DNA of 64,000 nt, taken from Diplonema papillatum. Its lineage: Eukaryota > Euglenozoa > Diplonemea > Diplonemida > Diplonemidae. Positions 51,128-60,619 of this stretch are shown here, one piece after another (the stretch's first letter is position 1; every line of letters begins with the position of its first letter). The position numbers and the translations under genes are program-made. The notes under the pieces were generated by a model, which did no database searches, had not been told where the DNA came from, and saw only the letters and a program-made list of their open reading frames with translations. The stretch is taken from the NCBI GenBank assembly GCA_030068145.1, contig JAPJBO010000250.1:1-64000 (forward strand). The letters run 5' to 3'.

Positions 51128-51305
51128 TGAGGTCCATCCCCTCTTGATAGACCGTGATAGACCGAAGAATACAGCACCGGGCAATTCGATGCAGCTCTAG
51201 GGACTAGGGATGGGACCTGGTAGATTGTGGTGGACCGTGATTCACTGTGATAAACAGCGGCAGGCACTTCGATGCAGTCTCAAGAGATAGGGACGGACCG
51301 GCTCA
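51128..51305. mobile_element. MITE related to the LSU insertion
   Basis: The right end GGACGGACCGGCTCA is identical to the 8733-8830 element; the left end TGAGGTCCATCCCC is degraded. About 80 bp longer because an internal GACCGTGAT...TCGATGCAG block is duplicated. Confidence 0.65.
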
Positions 51306-51545
51306 GCTTATGTAAAAAAACACACTGCCCCCAGCACTTGGTTGGTATGCAAAACCCTGGCGCACCTGCGGCAGTTCGAAAACCTTCCACTACGAAGAGG
51401 AAAAAAGTCTCTCGCGCGCTGGGTCAAAATTGTGGTCGGAAATTGGGGGAAAAGATCCCCACTGAGCGTTCGTTCTTTTGTTTTTCGGGTTTCGGGGGGG
51501 GGGGGGGGGGGGCCTTTCCGGGAAGGCTTCGCTCTCCCGGCGGGA
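51306..51545. other. No gene; poly(G) at about 51494-51512
   Basis: 3' flank of gene II. Nothing else recognised. Confidence 0.4.
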
Positions 51546-54500
51546 TCAGGCGCGAACGCTGCCGCCGGTTTCGCTGTCCCGCGTGTCGGCTATCAGCCGC
51601 TGTAAGTACTCGCGGTGGAACTCCAGTCGCTTCCGGTTGGCGACCTCCTGGTCTTCGCAGTCGAACCCACGCCGCTCTGCTATGAGCGCCAGGACCCAGC
51701 GGTCGAGGAAGTCCGAGATGCCGTGCTTCTTCATGTACCTGCGGGAAATGGTATTGTTTTAGCGTTTATTAGGATTATAGTTCGCTTAAGAATCCGGGAT
51801 TTTAGAGTCTCCGCGTGACCTTCGTCGAATGGGTTCTTTTAAAGCTAATACGTACTGGGTGGGTTTGGGGGGGGCATGCATGGCTTCTTTCGTGTACACT
51901 TTATTTGCTCGCTTAGGCGAGTCAGGTTCGAAACAATTTGTGACCGACACCAAGTTCTCGCCAGGATAGGTGAGTGCTCTTGGGCTCCCCACGTCTTACA
52001 AGTTGAGCAGGAGTTGCCCTGTAAACCGTACCGGTCCATTGTTCGCACCATGGCTCTACGTAGAGAAGAGTGTAGAATAGCTCAGAGAGGTTTGCGGGTA
52101 GAAACGAACGTTGCGCTTTTCGAAGTGCGTGACGTCGTCGCTCTTATTGTGGGTTTAGAGCAGGGGACTTTAGCTCTTTTGTCTGACGGGACCGCAGGCA
52201 TGAGGCGATACAAACGCCGCCACAACGCGAACAGTGTCGTCCGTTGGCGACATCATGGGCGGTGTCGCATGATGGGGAAAAAACGCATTGTCTTTGTCCC
52301 ACAGCAGCCGGGCGGCTCGCCGGATATAGTACGACTGGAATGGTATCCCAATCTAAGTTCGGAAGATCCATTTGTTTGTCCCACAGCAGCCGGGCGGCTC
52401 GCCGGATATAGTACGACTGGAATGGTATCCCAATCTAAGTTCGGAAGATCCATTTGTTTGTCCCACAGCAGCCGGGCGGCTCGCCGGATATAGTACGACT
52501 GGAATGGTATCCCAATCTAAGTTCGGAAGATCCATTTGTTTGTCCCACAGCAGCCGGGCGGCTCGCCGGATATAGTACGACTGGAATGGTATCCCAATCT
52601 AAGTTCGGAAGATCCATTTGTTTGTCCCACAGCAGCCGGGCGGCTCGCCGGATATAGTACGACTGGAATGGTATCCCAATCTAAGTTCGGAAGATCCATT
52701 TGTTTGTCCCACAGCAGCCGGGCGGCTCGCCGGATATAGTACGACTGGAATGGTATCCCAATCTACGTTCGGAAGATCCATTTGTTCTAGGGTAGGCACA
52801 GCCGGCATATTTTTTGTTTGTGCGTACGTGTGTAAACCCTGTTTTGAGTGATTTAACACAGCACGCTGCCATCCGACACTTTTTGATATAGACAAGCAAG
52901 CTTGTTACCATAAAAAAAAAGCCGGTCTTCAGCCAAAACCCCCGGTTTTTGGGCTCTGCGGTGCCTGCGGGTGTCTGAGTGCCTGGAACCGTCGCCCCGC
53001 GCACGCAAACAAGGGGGCGGAGGGGGGTGGTGAGATAAAAGCTTGCGGTGGTGGTGTGCACGGCTATCAAACTACGGAGATGGTAAGTGAAAAGATTCGA
53101 ATTGCAGTGACACACCGTGACGCGCCATGTACCTGCAGTACTGTACAGCACAGGGGGCCACTTGAAATCATAATTTGTAAAGTTTTTGTGTTACCGTCGA
53201 TCCCGAAGGACGATCAGTTTGGTGTCTTGCGACCTTTGTTTGTTTGGCAAGGAGTTTTGGTGACGTGCTTCAGTTAGAGAAAGAAAATAAGAAATTGAGG
53301 TGCCAAATCAGTTTGCTCGCTCTCTTACCGGGTGCTCAATTCACTTCTCAGCCAGTTTGCCCACTCTGCGGCTTTGTCTTCCGACTCTTGCACTCGTATC
53401 CGCTCGCAAACACTCTTCATTACAGCTTTGTTGCACCGCGAGAATTCGATCAGCACTTCATTTAGCTTCGGCTCTCTGCCGAAGAGGGATTCGAGTCCAG
53501 CGGGTTCTGAATAGCTCTGGAGGTGTGCCGCGTCGTTGGCAGTCAGGACGTGTCCTGCATTTCCGGGCTGCTGGCATCCTGGCACCGTGCACTGTCGCCT
53601 CGTGTGTCGTGGCATGATCGCCCGCCGCACTAGAGCCTGCAGTATATCGGTGGCGCCGTGCCATTTTCGTAGACCGGCCAATACTGCAGCGCCCGGAACC
53701 AGCTCTCTCCTCCGACCGCCGCGAAGGTCTGCGGTCCCGCGATCGCTTCGAAACCCGGCCGGCGCGGGGCCTCTGGTAGAACATTTCCTGTTCTCCTTAC
53801 CGCAGCTGATCCTGTCACTACCTGTCAAAGCGTGACTCGCAGTCTGTCCTTCCTTCTCGTCCTATTCCTTCCTCTTCGGGGCACGCATAGCACATGGCCG
53901 CTCTGCGCAAGTTGGGGCCGTAATACTGCACCTTTGTAGCTCTTCCGCCCCACTTCGCCAGGGACGACTGCAGAAAGTGGTCGCCACAAAGGAGTTCCCC
54001 CCCGAAATTCACCGATGTTGGCCTGGACCAGGTGGCTTGTCTCCTGGGGTCTTTGATCTTTATACGCTCGAATTACCCGAAATTGCCCTTATTTTGTGAC
54101 GAAAAAGTGCAAAGTAGCTTAAAAATGCTCTCCAGAACCCAAGGCTGCATTCCTGAAGCACTCAGCAAAAAAACAAGAAACGAAAGAAAAAAAGACACCC
54201 CTCCCCCCCCCATGTTGAACTACGGGGAACTGGCCCACCGACCACACCAAAGGCGCTTCCGTTTGTTTGTGCGCACTAGCGGCGTTTTCACCTGCTTTGG
54301 TGAGTTGCTTTTAGTACGCTGCCAACTACTAATTATTAGCGTTATTTGTGGATTAGAAGGTCGGTATTTTAAGGTGTAATGCCCTTATATCCCGGTCAAA
54401 ACAAATTTGTGCCCTTATATCCCGGTTCGGGATATAAGGGCACCAAATTTGTTTTGAACCGGGATATAAGGGCACCAAATTTGTTTTGAACCGGGATATA

Positions 54501-56267
54501 AGGGCACATATTTGTTAGGGGCGGGATATAAGGGAAATTTACCGTATTTTAAAGTCTCCGGTTGACCGTAGAGGCTTGGGTATGGAGGGGATTGAGAAAA
54601 GTGAGAGGGTGCCGCTCGTTTCGGGTGATGTGTCGTCCCGTTGTGAAACCTTGTGAAGTCCCCTAACGCGTTTAGGGGGTGTTTGGGATTGGGTAGGGTG
54701 TGGTCGTTCTGCTACGGCGTGAAAAGCCAGGAAGTTTCGACGCTAATCTTCGACTCTTGCGTTATTTGTGGATTAGAAGGTCGGAATTTTAAAATCTCCG
54801 GTTGACCGTAGAGGCTTGGGTATGGAGGGGATTGAGAAAAGTGAGAGGGTGCCGCTCGTTTCGGGTGATGTGTCGTTCCGTTGTGAAACCTTGTGAAGTC
54901 CCCTAACGCGTTTAGGGGGTGTTTGGGATTGGGTAGGGTGTGGTCGTTCTGCTACGGCGTGAAAAGCCAGGAAGTTTCGACGCTAATCTTCGACTCTTGC
55001 GTTATTTGTGGATTAGAAGGTCGGAATTTTAAAGTCTCCGGTTGACCGTAGAGGCTTGGGTATGGCGGGGGGTTGAGAAAAGTAAAAGAGTGCGACTCGT
55101 TTCGGGTGTTGTGTCACTCCGTTGTGTAACCTTGTGAAGTCCCCTAACGCGTTTAGAGGGTGCTTGGGTTTGGGTAGGGTGTGGTCGTTCTGCTGCGGCG
55201 TGAAAAGCCAGGAAGTTTCGACGCTAATCTTCGACTCTTGATTAGTTAGTTCACCGGGTTGCGTGCTCGTCAGGAAGATCCCGGTGCGGTTTTTAGTACC
55301 AACAATGCCTTGTTAACAAAATACTCGAGGGACCGCCTCGTGCTCATTTCGAAGGAGGCTAGAGGGGGAGAAAACAATACAACTACAAAGTGGGTCTTTT
55401 TTGTCGAACGCTTACGCCCGCCACTAAACCCAGCTTTACCTGTGTTTCGTGTGGGCTACAGCACATTTACCTCCTTTGATCTATCGCGACTGGCTGTCTC
55501 CTCAAGCATTCCTACAAAGCAGGTGCTTATATGTGTCGTCTGCCGAAGCAGCCGGAGACAGCGGGGGCAGGTCTTGCTTCACAAATTTCTTCTTCATGGA
55601 GACCTGCCCCCGGCAATCCCGACTGTCCAGAAAGGTTTGTGCCCTATAGTGATGAGGTGGTTGACCAGGCCCCCACGAAGCCTTATACACAACACGGCTA
55701 CAACACGAGGATGCAGCCCTGCTTAGGTGCGCACTCAGTCATCACAGGGCCTCAGATCTCGCTACTTGACCTGACACAGCTGCCACCCAGAAGGCCGCAG
55801 CAGTAACCTTCGCAATGAAGGCACTTATACAAGGTGCTTATGCAACAAAAAAGACAGGCGCTTCGTTTTGTTTGTGCGTGCCGGTTGATCATTTTCCCAC
55901 TTGTATTTACCCCGTGTGTATTCAGGTAAGGAATTCTGATCAACCACCAAAACACGCTGCCTACGTCTTTTTAGCCTGCACAATACATTGAAGGGCAACC
56001 CACAAGATTGTTGGTCTACTAAAAAAGGTACCTCGAATCCTCCGAACGGTTCTTCGACACGTCGTCGAGGGGCTGGTCCGTGGACCCGTTGAGCAGCGCC
56101 ATCACCCGGTCGAGACAGTACTGGATTGGATTTGCGGGCTGCTTCTTGAGAATGCCGCTGGTCATCAGCTCGAAGAACTCCACCGTGTCGCCCTGCCGCA
56201 AGTACTCCTTCGCCTGTTCGACGGCATGCTCGTCCGACAGAATGTCGGCGTTGTCGTCGTTCTTCAT
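51546..56267 (-). CDS. Candidate two-exon gene II, RIIa/DPY-30-like protein
   Basis: Exon 1 is 56267-56032 (236 nt, ATG), ending AG before GTACCT; exon 2 is 51738-51546 (193 nt), preceded by TTTCCCGCAG and ending TGA. Joined they give 142 residues in frame with a phase-2 junction. Exon 1: AKEYLRQGDTVEFFE, then QPANPIQYCLDRVMALL, the helix-turn-helix spacing of RIIa/DPY-30 docking domains used in flagellar and chromatin complexes. Exon 2: YMKKHGISDFLDRWVLALIA, which itself reads like a second such domain, then FHREYLQRLIADTR. Paralogue of gene I. The 4.3-kb intron contains a SINE, the 82-bp array and the 240-bp array. Extra partial exon-1 copies lie upstream at 56.6 and 57.4 kb. The function is inferred from pattern only; a trans-spliced single-exon ORF for exon 2 remains possible. 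Confidence 0.6.
51757..52080 (-). mobile_element. SINE-like copy with structured core
   Basis: Begins TTTTAGCGTTTATTAGGATT with GAGTCTCCGCGTGACC and contains the core at 51942-52036. Diverged from the 57-kb copy except in the core. Confidence 0.6.
51942..52036 (-). ncRNA. 95-nt structured RNA core, copy 2
   Basis: Same GACCG/CGGTC outer helix and CCAAG/CTTGG arm. The arm tip here is CTCGCC/GGTGAG, unrelated in sequence to the other copies but still paired; the second arm is TTACAAG/CCTGTAA with one mismatch (G-T if read on the minus strand). Confidence 0.5.
52150..52800 (-). pseudogene. Small Cys-motif protein with sixfold 82-bp exon expansion
   Basis: An 82-bp unit starting at CCCACAGCAGCC repeats at 52298, 52380, 52462, 52544, 52626 and 52708. 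Each unit encodes MDLPNLDWDTIPVVLYPASR on the minus strand, but 82 is not a multiple of three, so consecutive units shift frame. The cysteine half (CVFSPSCDTAHDVANGRHC, then RCGGVC) follows the last unit at about 52290-52200. The most upstream unit joins the EQ leader at 52790. Only one unit could be used per protein. Related to 17.6 and 6.1 kb. Confidence 0.65.
52801..53240. repeat. Dispersed repeat, no gene
   Basis: 52790-52910 matches 6100-6210 and 6355-6462 and, inverted at its end, 57840-57885. 53190-53240 matches 12822-12860. Confidence 0.55.
53241..53830 (-). pseudogene. Chimeric frame: LINE ORF2 piece fused to unknown protein
   Basis: 53670-53775 encodes GFEAIAGPQTFAAVGGESWF then RALQYW, matching FEAIAGPGTFTAVAGERWF in the LINE ORF2 (about 34 kb). 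In another frame, 53640-53325 gives a protein-like stretch with MPRHTRRQCTVPGCQQPGN, GH and then LFGREPKLNEVLIEFSRCNK, which I do not recognise. The two pieces are not in the same frame, so the junction is a rearrangement. Confidence 0.45.
53818..54012 (-). pseudogene. Protein-like fragment, unrecognised
   Basis: Reads NFGGELLCGDHFLQSSLAKW, then KVQYYGPNLRRAAMCYACPE. No ATG start; a Cys pair (C-x2-C) near the end. Composition is plausible for a real exon, but no family is recognised. Confidence 0.3.
54013..54339. other. No gene seen
   Basis: A-rich stretch and a C run near 54203. Nothing recognised. Confidence 0.35.
54340..55245. repeat. Tandem array, three copies of about 240 bp
   Basis: Units start with GCGTTATTTGTGGATTAGAA at 54340, 54759 and 54999 and end near GACGCTAATCTTCGACTCTT. 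The start is a relative of the SINE 3' end (GTCTCCGGTTGACC). The first unit is lengthened by an inserted foldback element. Confidence 0.9.
54373..54543. mobile_element. 171-bp Mutator-like foldback MITE
   Basis: Ends GGTGTAATGCCCTTATATCC and its imperfect complement GGATATAAGGGAAATTTACC. The interior has three direct copies of GGGATATAAGGGCACCAAAT, which pair with two inverted copies at the left. Flanked by a 9-bp duplication GTATTTTAA (54364-54372 and 54544-54552); the two sister units of the array carry the corresponding GAATTTTAA only once, i.e. empty sites. 9-bp duplication and GG termini suggest the MULE superfamily. Confidence 0.8.
55260..56030. repeat. Two dispersed repeats; 3' of exon 1
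   Basis: 55320-55530 is the 18.8-kb family, 55530-55805 the TATGTGTCGTCTGCC family, and 55850-55955 matches 8375-8470 (GGCGCTTCGTTTTG...AAGGAATTCTGATCAACCAC), inverted relative to nothing else. Confidence 0.6.
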
Positions 56268-56499
56268 CGCGACCTTTTTTTACCTTCCTCTTTTCGTGTG
56301 TTTTTCGTGTCTTTCTTCTTGTCAGCCTCCCTTTCCTTCTTCCCTCGCCCCAACGACTGGGCCCCCCCTCTCACTCACCACCTCCGGTATCCGAGCCAAA
56401 GCGATAGCTTCGTTCTCGATTGTGTTGTCCTTCAGAAACGGGGTGTTTTAAGTGAAAAGTGCTCATTTTTTGTTCGTTTTGTTGAAAGTGTGCTAATAC

Positions 56500-56704
56500 T
56501 GCGTTTTCACGGTGGGAGCCCAGCCTCAGAAGCTGGAGTTAGAGCCGGAGTGAAAAATGCGGGTGTGACGCCCGCTTTTCGTTGAAAAATGCCGCTGGTC
56601 ATCAGCTCGAAGAACTCCACCGTGTCGCCCTGCCGCCAGTACTCCTCCGCCTGTTCGACGGCATGCTCGTCCGACAGAATGTCGGCGTTGTCGTCGTTCT
56701 TCAT
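56500..56704 (-). pseudogene. Partial exon-1 duplicate a
   Basis: MKNDDNADILSDEHAVEQAE through FELMTSGI is intact, then the sequence switches at AAAATGCCGCTGG to unrelated DNA (AAAGCGGGCGTCAC). The second half of the docking domain is missing. Confidence 0.7.
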
Positions 56705-56918
56705 CGCGACCTTTTTTTACCTTCCTCTTTTCGTGTGTTTTTTGTGTGTTTCTTCTTGTCAGCCTCCCTTTCCTTCTTCCCTCGCCCCAACGACTGGGCC
56801 CCCCCTCCCCCCTTTTCTCACTCACCACCCCCGGTATCCGAGCCAAAGCGATAGCTTCGTTCTCGATTGTGTTGTCCTTCAGAAACGGGGTGTTTTAAGT
56901 GAAAAGTGCTCATTTTTT

Positions 56919-57274
56919 AGAGTTAAAGTTCGCTTGAAATTCCGGGGTTTTAGGGTCTCCGTGTGACCGTTCATGAATGGGTTCTCTTAGAGCAAGAAAG
57001 GGCTATGTGGTTACGGGTTGTATATTGCGTGCACGCTTTCGTTATGGGTTATGGCTAGCCATGTCCGGGACTGTTTGTGACCGACACCAAGTACATTCCT
57101 TCGTGAAGTGTAGTCTTGGGCCCCCCACGTTCTACAAGTTGAGCAGGGGTTGCCTTGTAGCCCGTACCGGTCTGTTGTCCGCGCTTATATGTATTTTCTC
57201 GCAGTGTGGTGCTTGGATTTCGCGGCACTTGCGGTGCTTCACGTGGTGCGGGTTGTTTCCATCCTAAAATAAGG
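56919..57274 (-). mobile_element. SINE-like retroposon, full copy defined by empty site
   Basis: The duplicated flank at 56435-56500 reads GTGCTCATTTTTTGTTCGTT without it; here GTGCTCATTTTTT is followed by 356 bp and then TTTTTTTTGTTCG. So the element is exactly 356 bp between a T6 and a T8. On the minus strand it starts CCTTATTTTAGGATGG and ends CTTTAACTCT plus A tail. It contains the structured core 57079-57172. No ORF, no clear Pol III boxes seen. Confidence 0.8.
57079..57172 (-). ncRNA. 94-nt structured RNA core, copy 3
   Basis: GACCG/CGGTC outer helix, CCAAG/CTTGG arm with TACA/TGTA and CTTC/GAAG at the tip, and CTACAAG/CTTGTAG arm enclosing TTGAGCAGGGGTTGC. Confidence 0.55.
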
Positions 57275-57317
57275 TTTTTTTTGTTCGTTTTGTTGAAAGT
57301 GTGCTAATACTGCGTTT

Positions 57318-57515
57318 TCACGGTGGGAGCCCAGCCTCAGAAGCTGGAGTTAGAGCCGGAGTGAAAGATGCGGGTGTGACACCCGCTTTTCGTTGAAAAA
57401 TGCCGCTGGTCATCAGCTCGAAGAACTCCACCGTGTCGCCCTGCCGCCAGTACTCCTCCGCCTGTTCGACGGCATGCTCGTCCGACAGAATGTCGGCGTT
57501 GTCGTCGTTCTTCAT
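57318..57515 (-). pseudogene. Partial exon-1 duplicate b
   Basis: Same breakpoint and flank as duplicate a; the pair 56435-56912 and 57275-57570 is a segmental duplication that shared the exon fragment before the SINE insertion. Confidence 0.7.
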
Positions 57516-57570
57516 CGCGACCTTTTTTTACCTTCCTCTTTTCGTGTGTTTTTCGTGTGTTTCTTCTTGG

Positions 57571-57960
57571 CCCCCCCTCCCTTTTATCACTGGAGACCCG
57601 CCCCCGGCATCTATTGTGATGAGGTGGTTGACCAGGCCCCCACGAAGCCTTATACACAACACGGCTACAACACGAGGTTGCAGCCCTGCTTAGGTGCACT
57701 CAGCCATCAGGCCATTGGCTGCTAAGCACCCCCCGACCGGTATTTGCCCCCTGGAGACAGTATTTGTTACAGCTAAAAAGAACGTTGGCAGCGGTTCAAC
57801 CAGAACACATGTAGGTTAAATCGCACAAACAATTTTTTTATGGTAACAAGCTTGCTTGTCTATATCAAAAAGTGTCGGATGGAGGGAAGCAGAAATTGGT
57901 TGTCGCAAAAAAAGTACGTGCGCTCGGCTAAGGCCGGCGCGTGGCGAGACTGGAGGCAGC
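57571..57960. repeat. Dispersed repeat; no gene
   Basis: 57588-57750 is a short copy of the TATGTGTCGTCTGCC family. 57838-57885 is an inverted end of the 52.9-kb repeat. Confidence 0.55.
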
Positions 57961-57969
57961 AGTTAAAGT

Positions 57970-59218
57970 TCGGGGAACAGCAAAGTTCGGGCGAAGCTAA
58001 GTTCGGGCAATGCTAAGTTCTGGTGAAGCAAAGTTCGGGTGAAGCTAAGTTCGGGCGAAACAAAGTTCGGGCGAAGCAAAGTTCGGGCGAAGCTAAGTTC
58101 GGGTGAGCAAAGTTCTGGTGAAGCAAAGTTCGGGCGAAGGTGAAGCTAAGTTCGGGCGAAACAAAGTCCGGGCGAAGCTAAGTTCTGGGTGAAGCAAAGT
58201 TCGGACGTTCTGGTGAAGCTAAGATCGGGCGAAACAAAGTTCGGCGAAGCTAAGTTCGGGTGAAGCAAAGTTCGGGCGAAGCTAAGTTCTGGTGAAGCAA
58301 AGTTCGGGCGAAGCTAAGTTCGGGTGAAGCAAAGTTCTGGTGAAGCTAAGTTCGGGCGAAACAAAGTTCGGGCGAAGCAAAGTTCTGGGCGAAGCTAAGT
58401 TCGGATGAAGCAAAGTTCTGGTGAAGCAAAGTTCGGGCGAAAAAAAGTTCTGGGGGAAGCTAAGTTCTGGTGAAGCAAAGTTCGGGCGAAGCTAAGTTCG
58501 GGTGAAGCAAAGTTCTGGTGAAGCTAAGTTCGGGCGAAACAAAGTTCGGGCGAAACAAAGTTCGGGCGAAGCAAAGTTCGGGCGAAGCTAAGTTCGGATG
58601 AAGCAAAGTTCTGGTGAAGCAAAGTTCGGGCGAAACAAAGTTCTGGGGAAGCTAAGTTCTGGTGAAGCAAAGTTCGGCGAAGCAAAGTTCGGGTCAAGCT
58701 AAGTTCGGGCGAAACAAAGTCCGGGCGAAGCTAAGTTCTGGGGAAGCAAAGTTCGGATGAAGCAAAGTTCTGGTGAAGCAAAGTTCGGGCGAAACAAAGT
58801 TCGGGGAAGCAAAGTTCGGGCGAAGCAAAGTTCGGGCGAAGCTAAGTTCTGGTGAAGCAAAGTTCGGCGAAGCAAAGTTCGGGTCAAGCTAAGTTCGGGC
58901 GAAACAAAGTTCGGGCGAAGCTAAGTTCTGGGGAAGCAAAGTTCGGGTGAAGCAAAGTTCTGGTGAAGCTAAGTCGGGCGAAACAAAGTTCGGGCGAAGC
59001 TAAGTTCGGGTGAAGCAAAGTTCGGGCGAAGCTAAGTTCTGGTGAAGCAAAGTTCGGGCGAAGCAAAGTTCTGGGGGAAGCAAAGTTCGGGTGAAGCAAA
59101 GTTCTGGTGAAGCTAAGATCGGGCAAAACAAAGTTCGGGCGAAGCTAAGTTCGGGTGAAGCTAAGTTCGGGCGAAGCAAAGTTCGGGCGAAGTTCGGGTG
59201 AAGCAAAGTTCTGGTGAA
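57970..59218. repeat. AAGTTCGGGCGAAGC satellite
   Basis: About 80 degenerate 15-16-bp units alternating AAGTTCGGGCGAAGC(A/T), AAGTTCTGGTGAAGC and AAGTTCGGGTGAAGC(A). Minus-strand RTLLHPNFASPELCF-like frames come from it. Confidence 0.95.
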
Positions 59219-59735
59219 CATTGCATGTTCATAGGACCTCCAGTCTCGAAAAATTCTCAAAAACTTCAAACCGAAAAAAACACTTCGCGCGGGGATCGAA
59301 CCGCGGACCTGTGGGTCCGGAGACCGTCGCACTGTTAAAGTGGACCATACAGGCATGAAATCCGAAAAACGGAAAAAGCCAGCTCCGCGCTATTATCTAG
59401 TACAAAACAGTACAGTAAGTAAAAGTGGGGTTGGCTCGAATAGAGGCTATTCACATTGCATGTTCATAGGACCTCCAGTCTCGAAAAAAGTAACGTGTGG
59501 AAATCCACACGTTCCACACGTGGAGGGAGCGTAAGCCCTGCTTGGGCCCCCCGCACCCTGTATATCGGAAACAGTAGTGTCTGCGTCATTTGCCACGAGC
59601 CCCGGGAGCTGTTGCTCTCGTTGCCGTTCCTTCTTCTTTCTCGGCTACACCCACAGACTACTCCTACTCCACTGTTAGGTCTTGACGCAAGGGGTTTATC
59701 CCAGCCTTCTGAATAACCTTGCAACCTGAGCATCT
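59219..59735. other. No gene; tRNA-like snippet and palindrome
   Basis: CATTGCATGTTCATAGGACC occurs at both 59218 and 59454, bracketing 236 bp. The minus strand of 59285-59350 has a B-box-like GGTTCGATCCC but no foldable tRNA. 59492 repeats the ACGTGTGGAAATCCACACGT palindrome. Confidence 0.4.
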
Positions 59736-59740
59736 GAATC

Positions 59741-59860
59741 CAACTACGAGCTTTTTGACAGCAATACTATACGGTATTGCCAGTGTTGGTGCAGGAACTA
59801 TCGCGGGTGCTGGCACCAAACTCGTTCACCAATTTGTGTTCATGGATGATAGCTACTGAG
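59741..59860 (-). rRNA. SSU rRNA fragment (530 loop), diverged
   Basis: The minus strand reads GGTGCCAGCACCCGCGATAG and AAAAAGCTCGTAGTTGGATT. It covers the same part as 50.7 kb but differs at many positions, so it is independently derived or old. Confidence 0.75.
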
Positions 59861-60074
59861 CGACGCCGTCACCGTGCTGCAGAAAGCATCTGGGAAAGGA
59901 ATTGGCGAAACACTGCGAGGGCGCACTTTTTTTTCAACCAGACGTGTAAATGCAAGGGGAATACAAAGAAGGGAGGGAACCCTTAAGTGTAGTTATTGGG
60001 CAGAATTATTGCCTTTCATGTATGTTTGATGCTAGCATCGGGTCTTCTTCGAAAAATGAAGAGAGAAAAAACTC

Positions 60075-60360
60075 AACGAGCTGCTTCGACTCCGCATGGA
60101 AGGGAGGAAATATGTTGAGGTAGAGGGGCAAATACAAAACAAACACAATCTGATTTGTTCTTCGCTTACACCACCGTGTGTTGTTTCTCACTCAGGACTT
60201 TGACCTGTTGTGTTTGTGTGATTTGTCGTGTAGGGGCATGACCTCACGTCCGTTCAACACGTGGTTCGGTAGTTACAGCGCTTGGGATCCCTTCTGTTCT
60301 TTGTCGGGCAGCATCGTCGAGCATTTCCTTTCAAGCTGGCGCTTATGTAGAACAAGAACG
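60075..60360. repeat. Dispersed repeat (7.1-kb family)
   Basis: GAGCTGCTTCGACTCCGCAT to CAAGCTGGCGCTTATGTAG. Confidence 0.7.
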
Positions 60361-60457
60361 TCATGTGGTTAAAAACGTAGTTTCGTGAAGACCTCTCCCG
60401 CGTCAATCTCCTCACCGTGTACAGTAGGGGTGCCCACTCCTTAAGGGCTACAGTACA

Positions 60458-60615
60458 ATTTTTTAGCGTTTATTGTGGTTTAGAGGTTCGGTGTTTTAGG
60501 GTCTCCGGTTGACCATTGAGGCTGTGAGGCGGGTAGTAGTTTGAGGGATTTACGTATGATTATATCACTTTAACTACGGCTAGCCAATTTTCGTCGTCTT
60601 GGTGATTTTGAGAGC
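60458..60615 (-). mobile_element. SINE-like copy, 5'-truncated
   Basis: T run, AGCGTTTATTGTGGTTTAGA and GGGTCTCCGGTTGACC; body like 4527-4640, ending before the structured core. Confidence 0.6.
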
Positions 60616-60619
60616 GATT

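Noticed and set aside
54373-54543. Rho-independent-type terminator hairpin
   Set aside because: Size, 9-bp duplication and empty sister sites show a transposable foldback.
56919-57274. Insertion interpreted as a spliceosomal or introner-type intron
   Set aside because: No GT...AG or consistent borders, and it lies in non-coding flank; the A-tail orientation and 5' truncations favour a retroposon.
57970-59126. Minus-strand RTLLHPNFASPELCF repeat proteins
   Set aside because: Artefact of the 15-16-bp satellite.
59285-59350. tRNA gene on the minus strand (B-box-like GGTTCGATCCC)
   Set aside because: The T-arm does not pair with a 7-base loop, the anticodon arm does not form and no A box was found. 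Possibly a SINE or tRNA relic.
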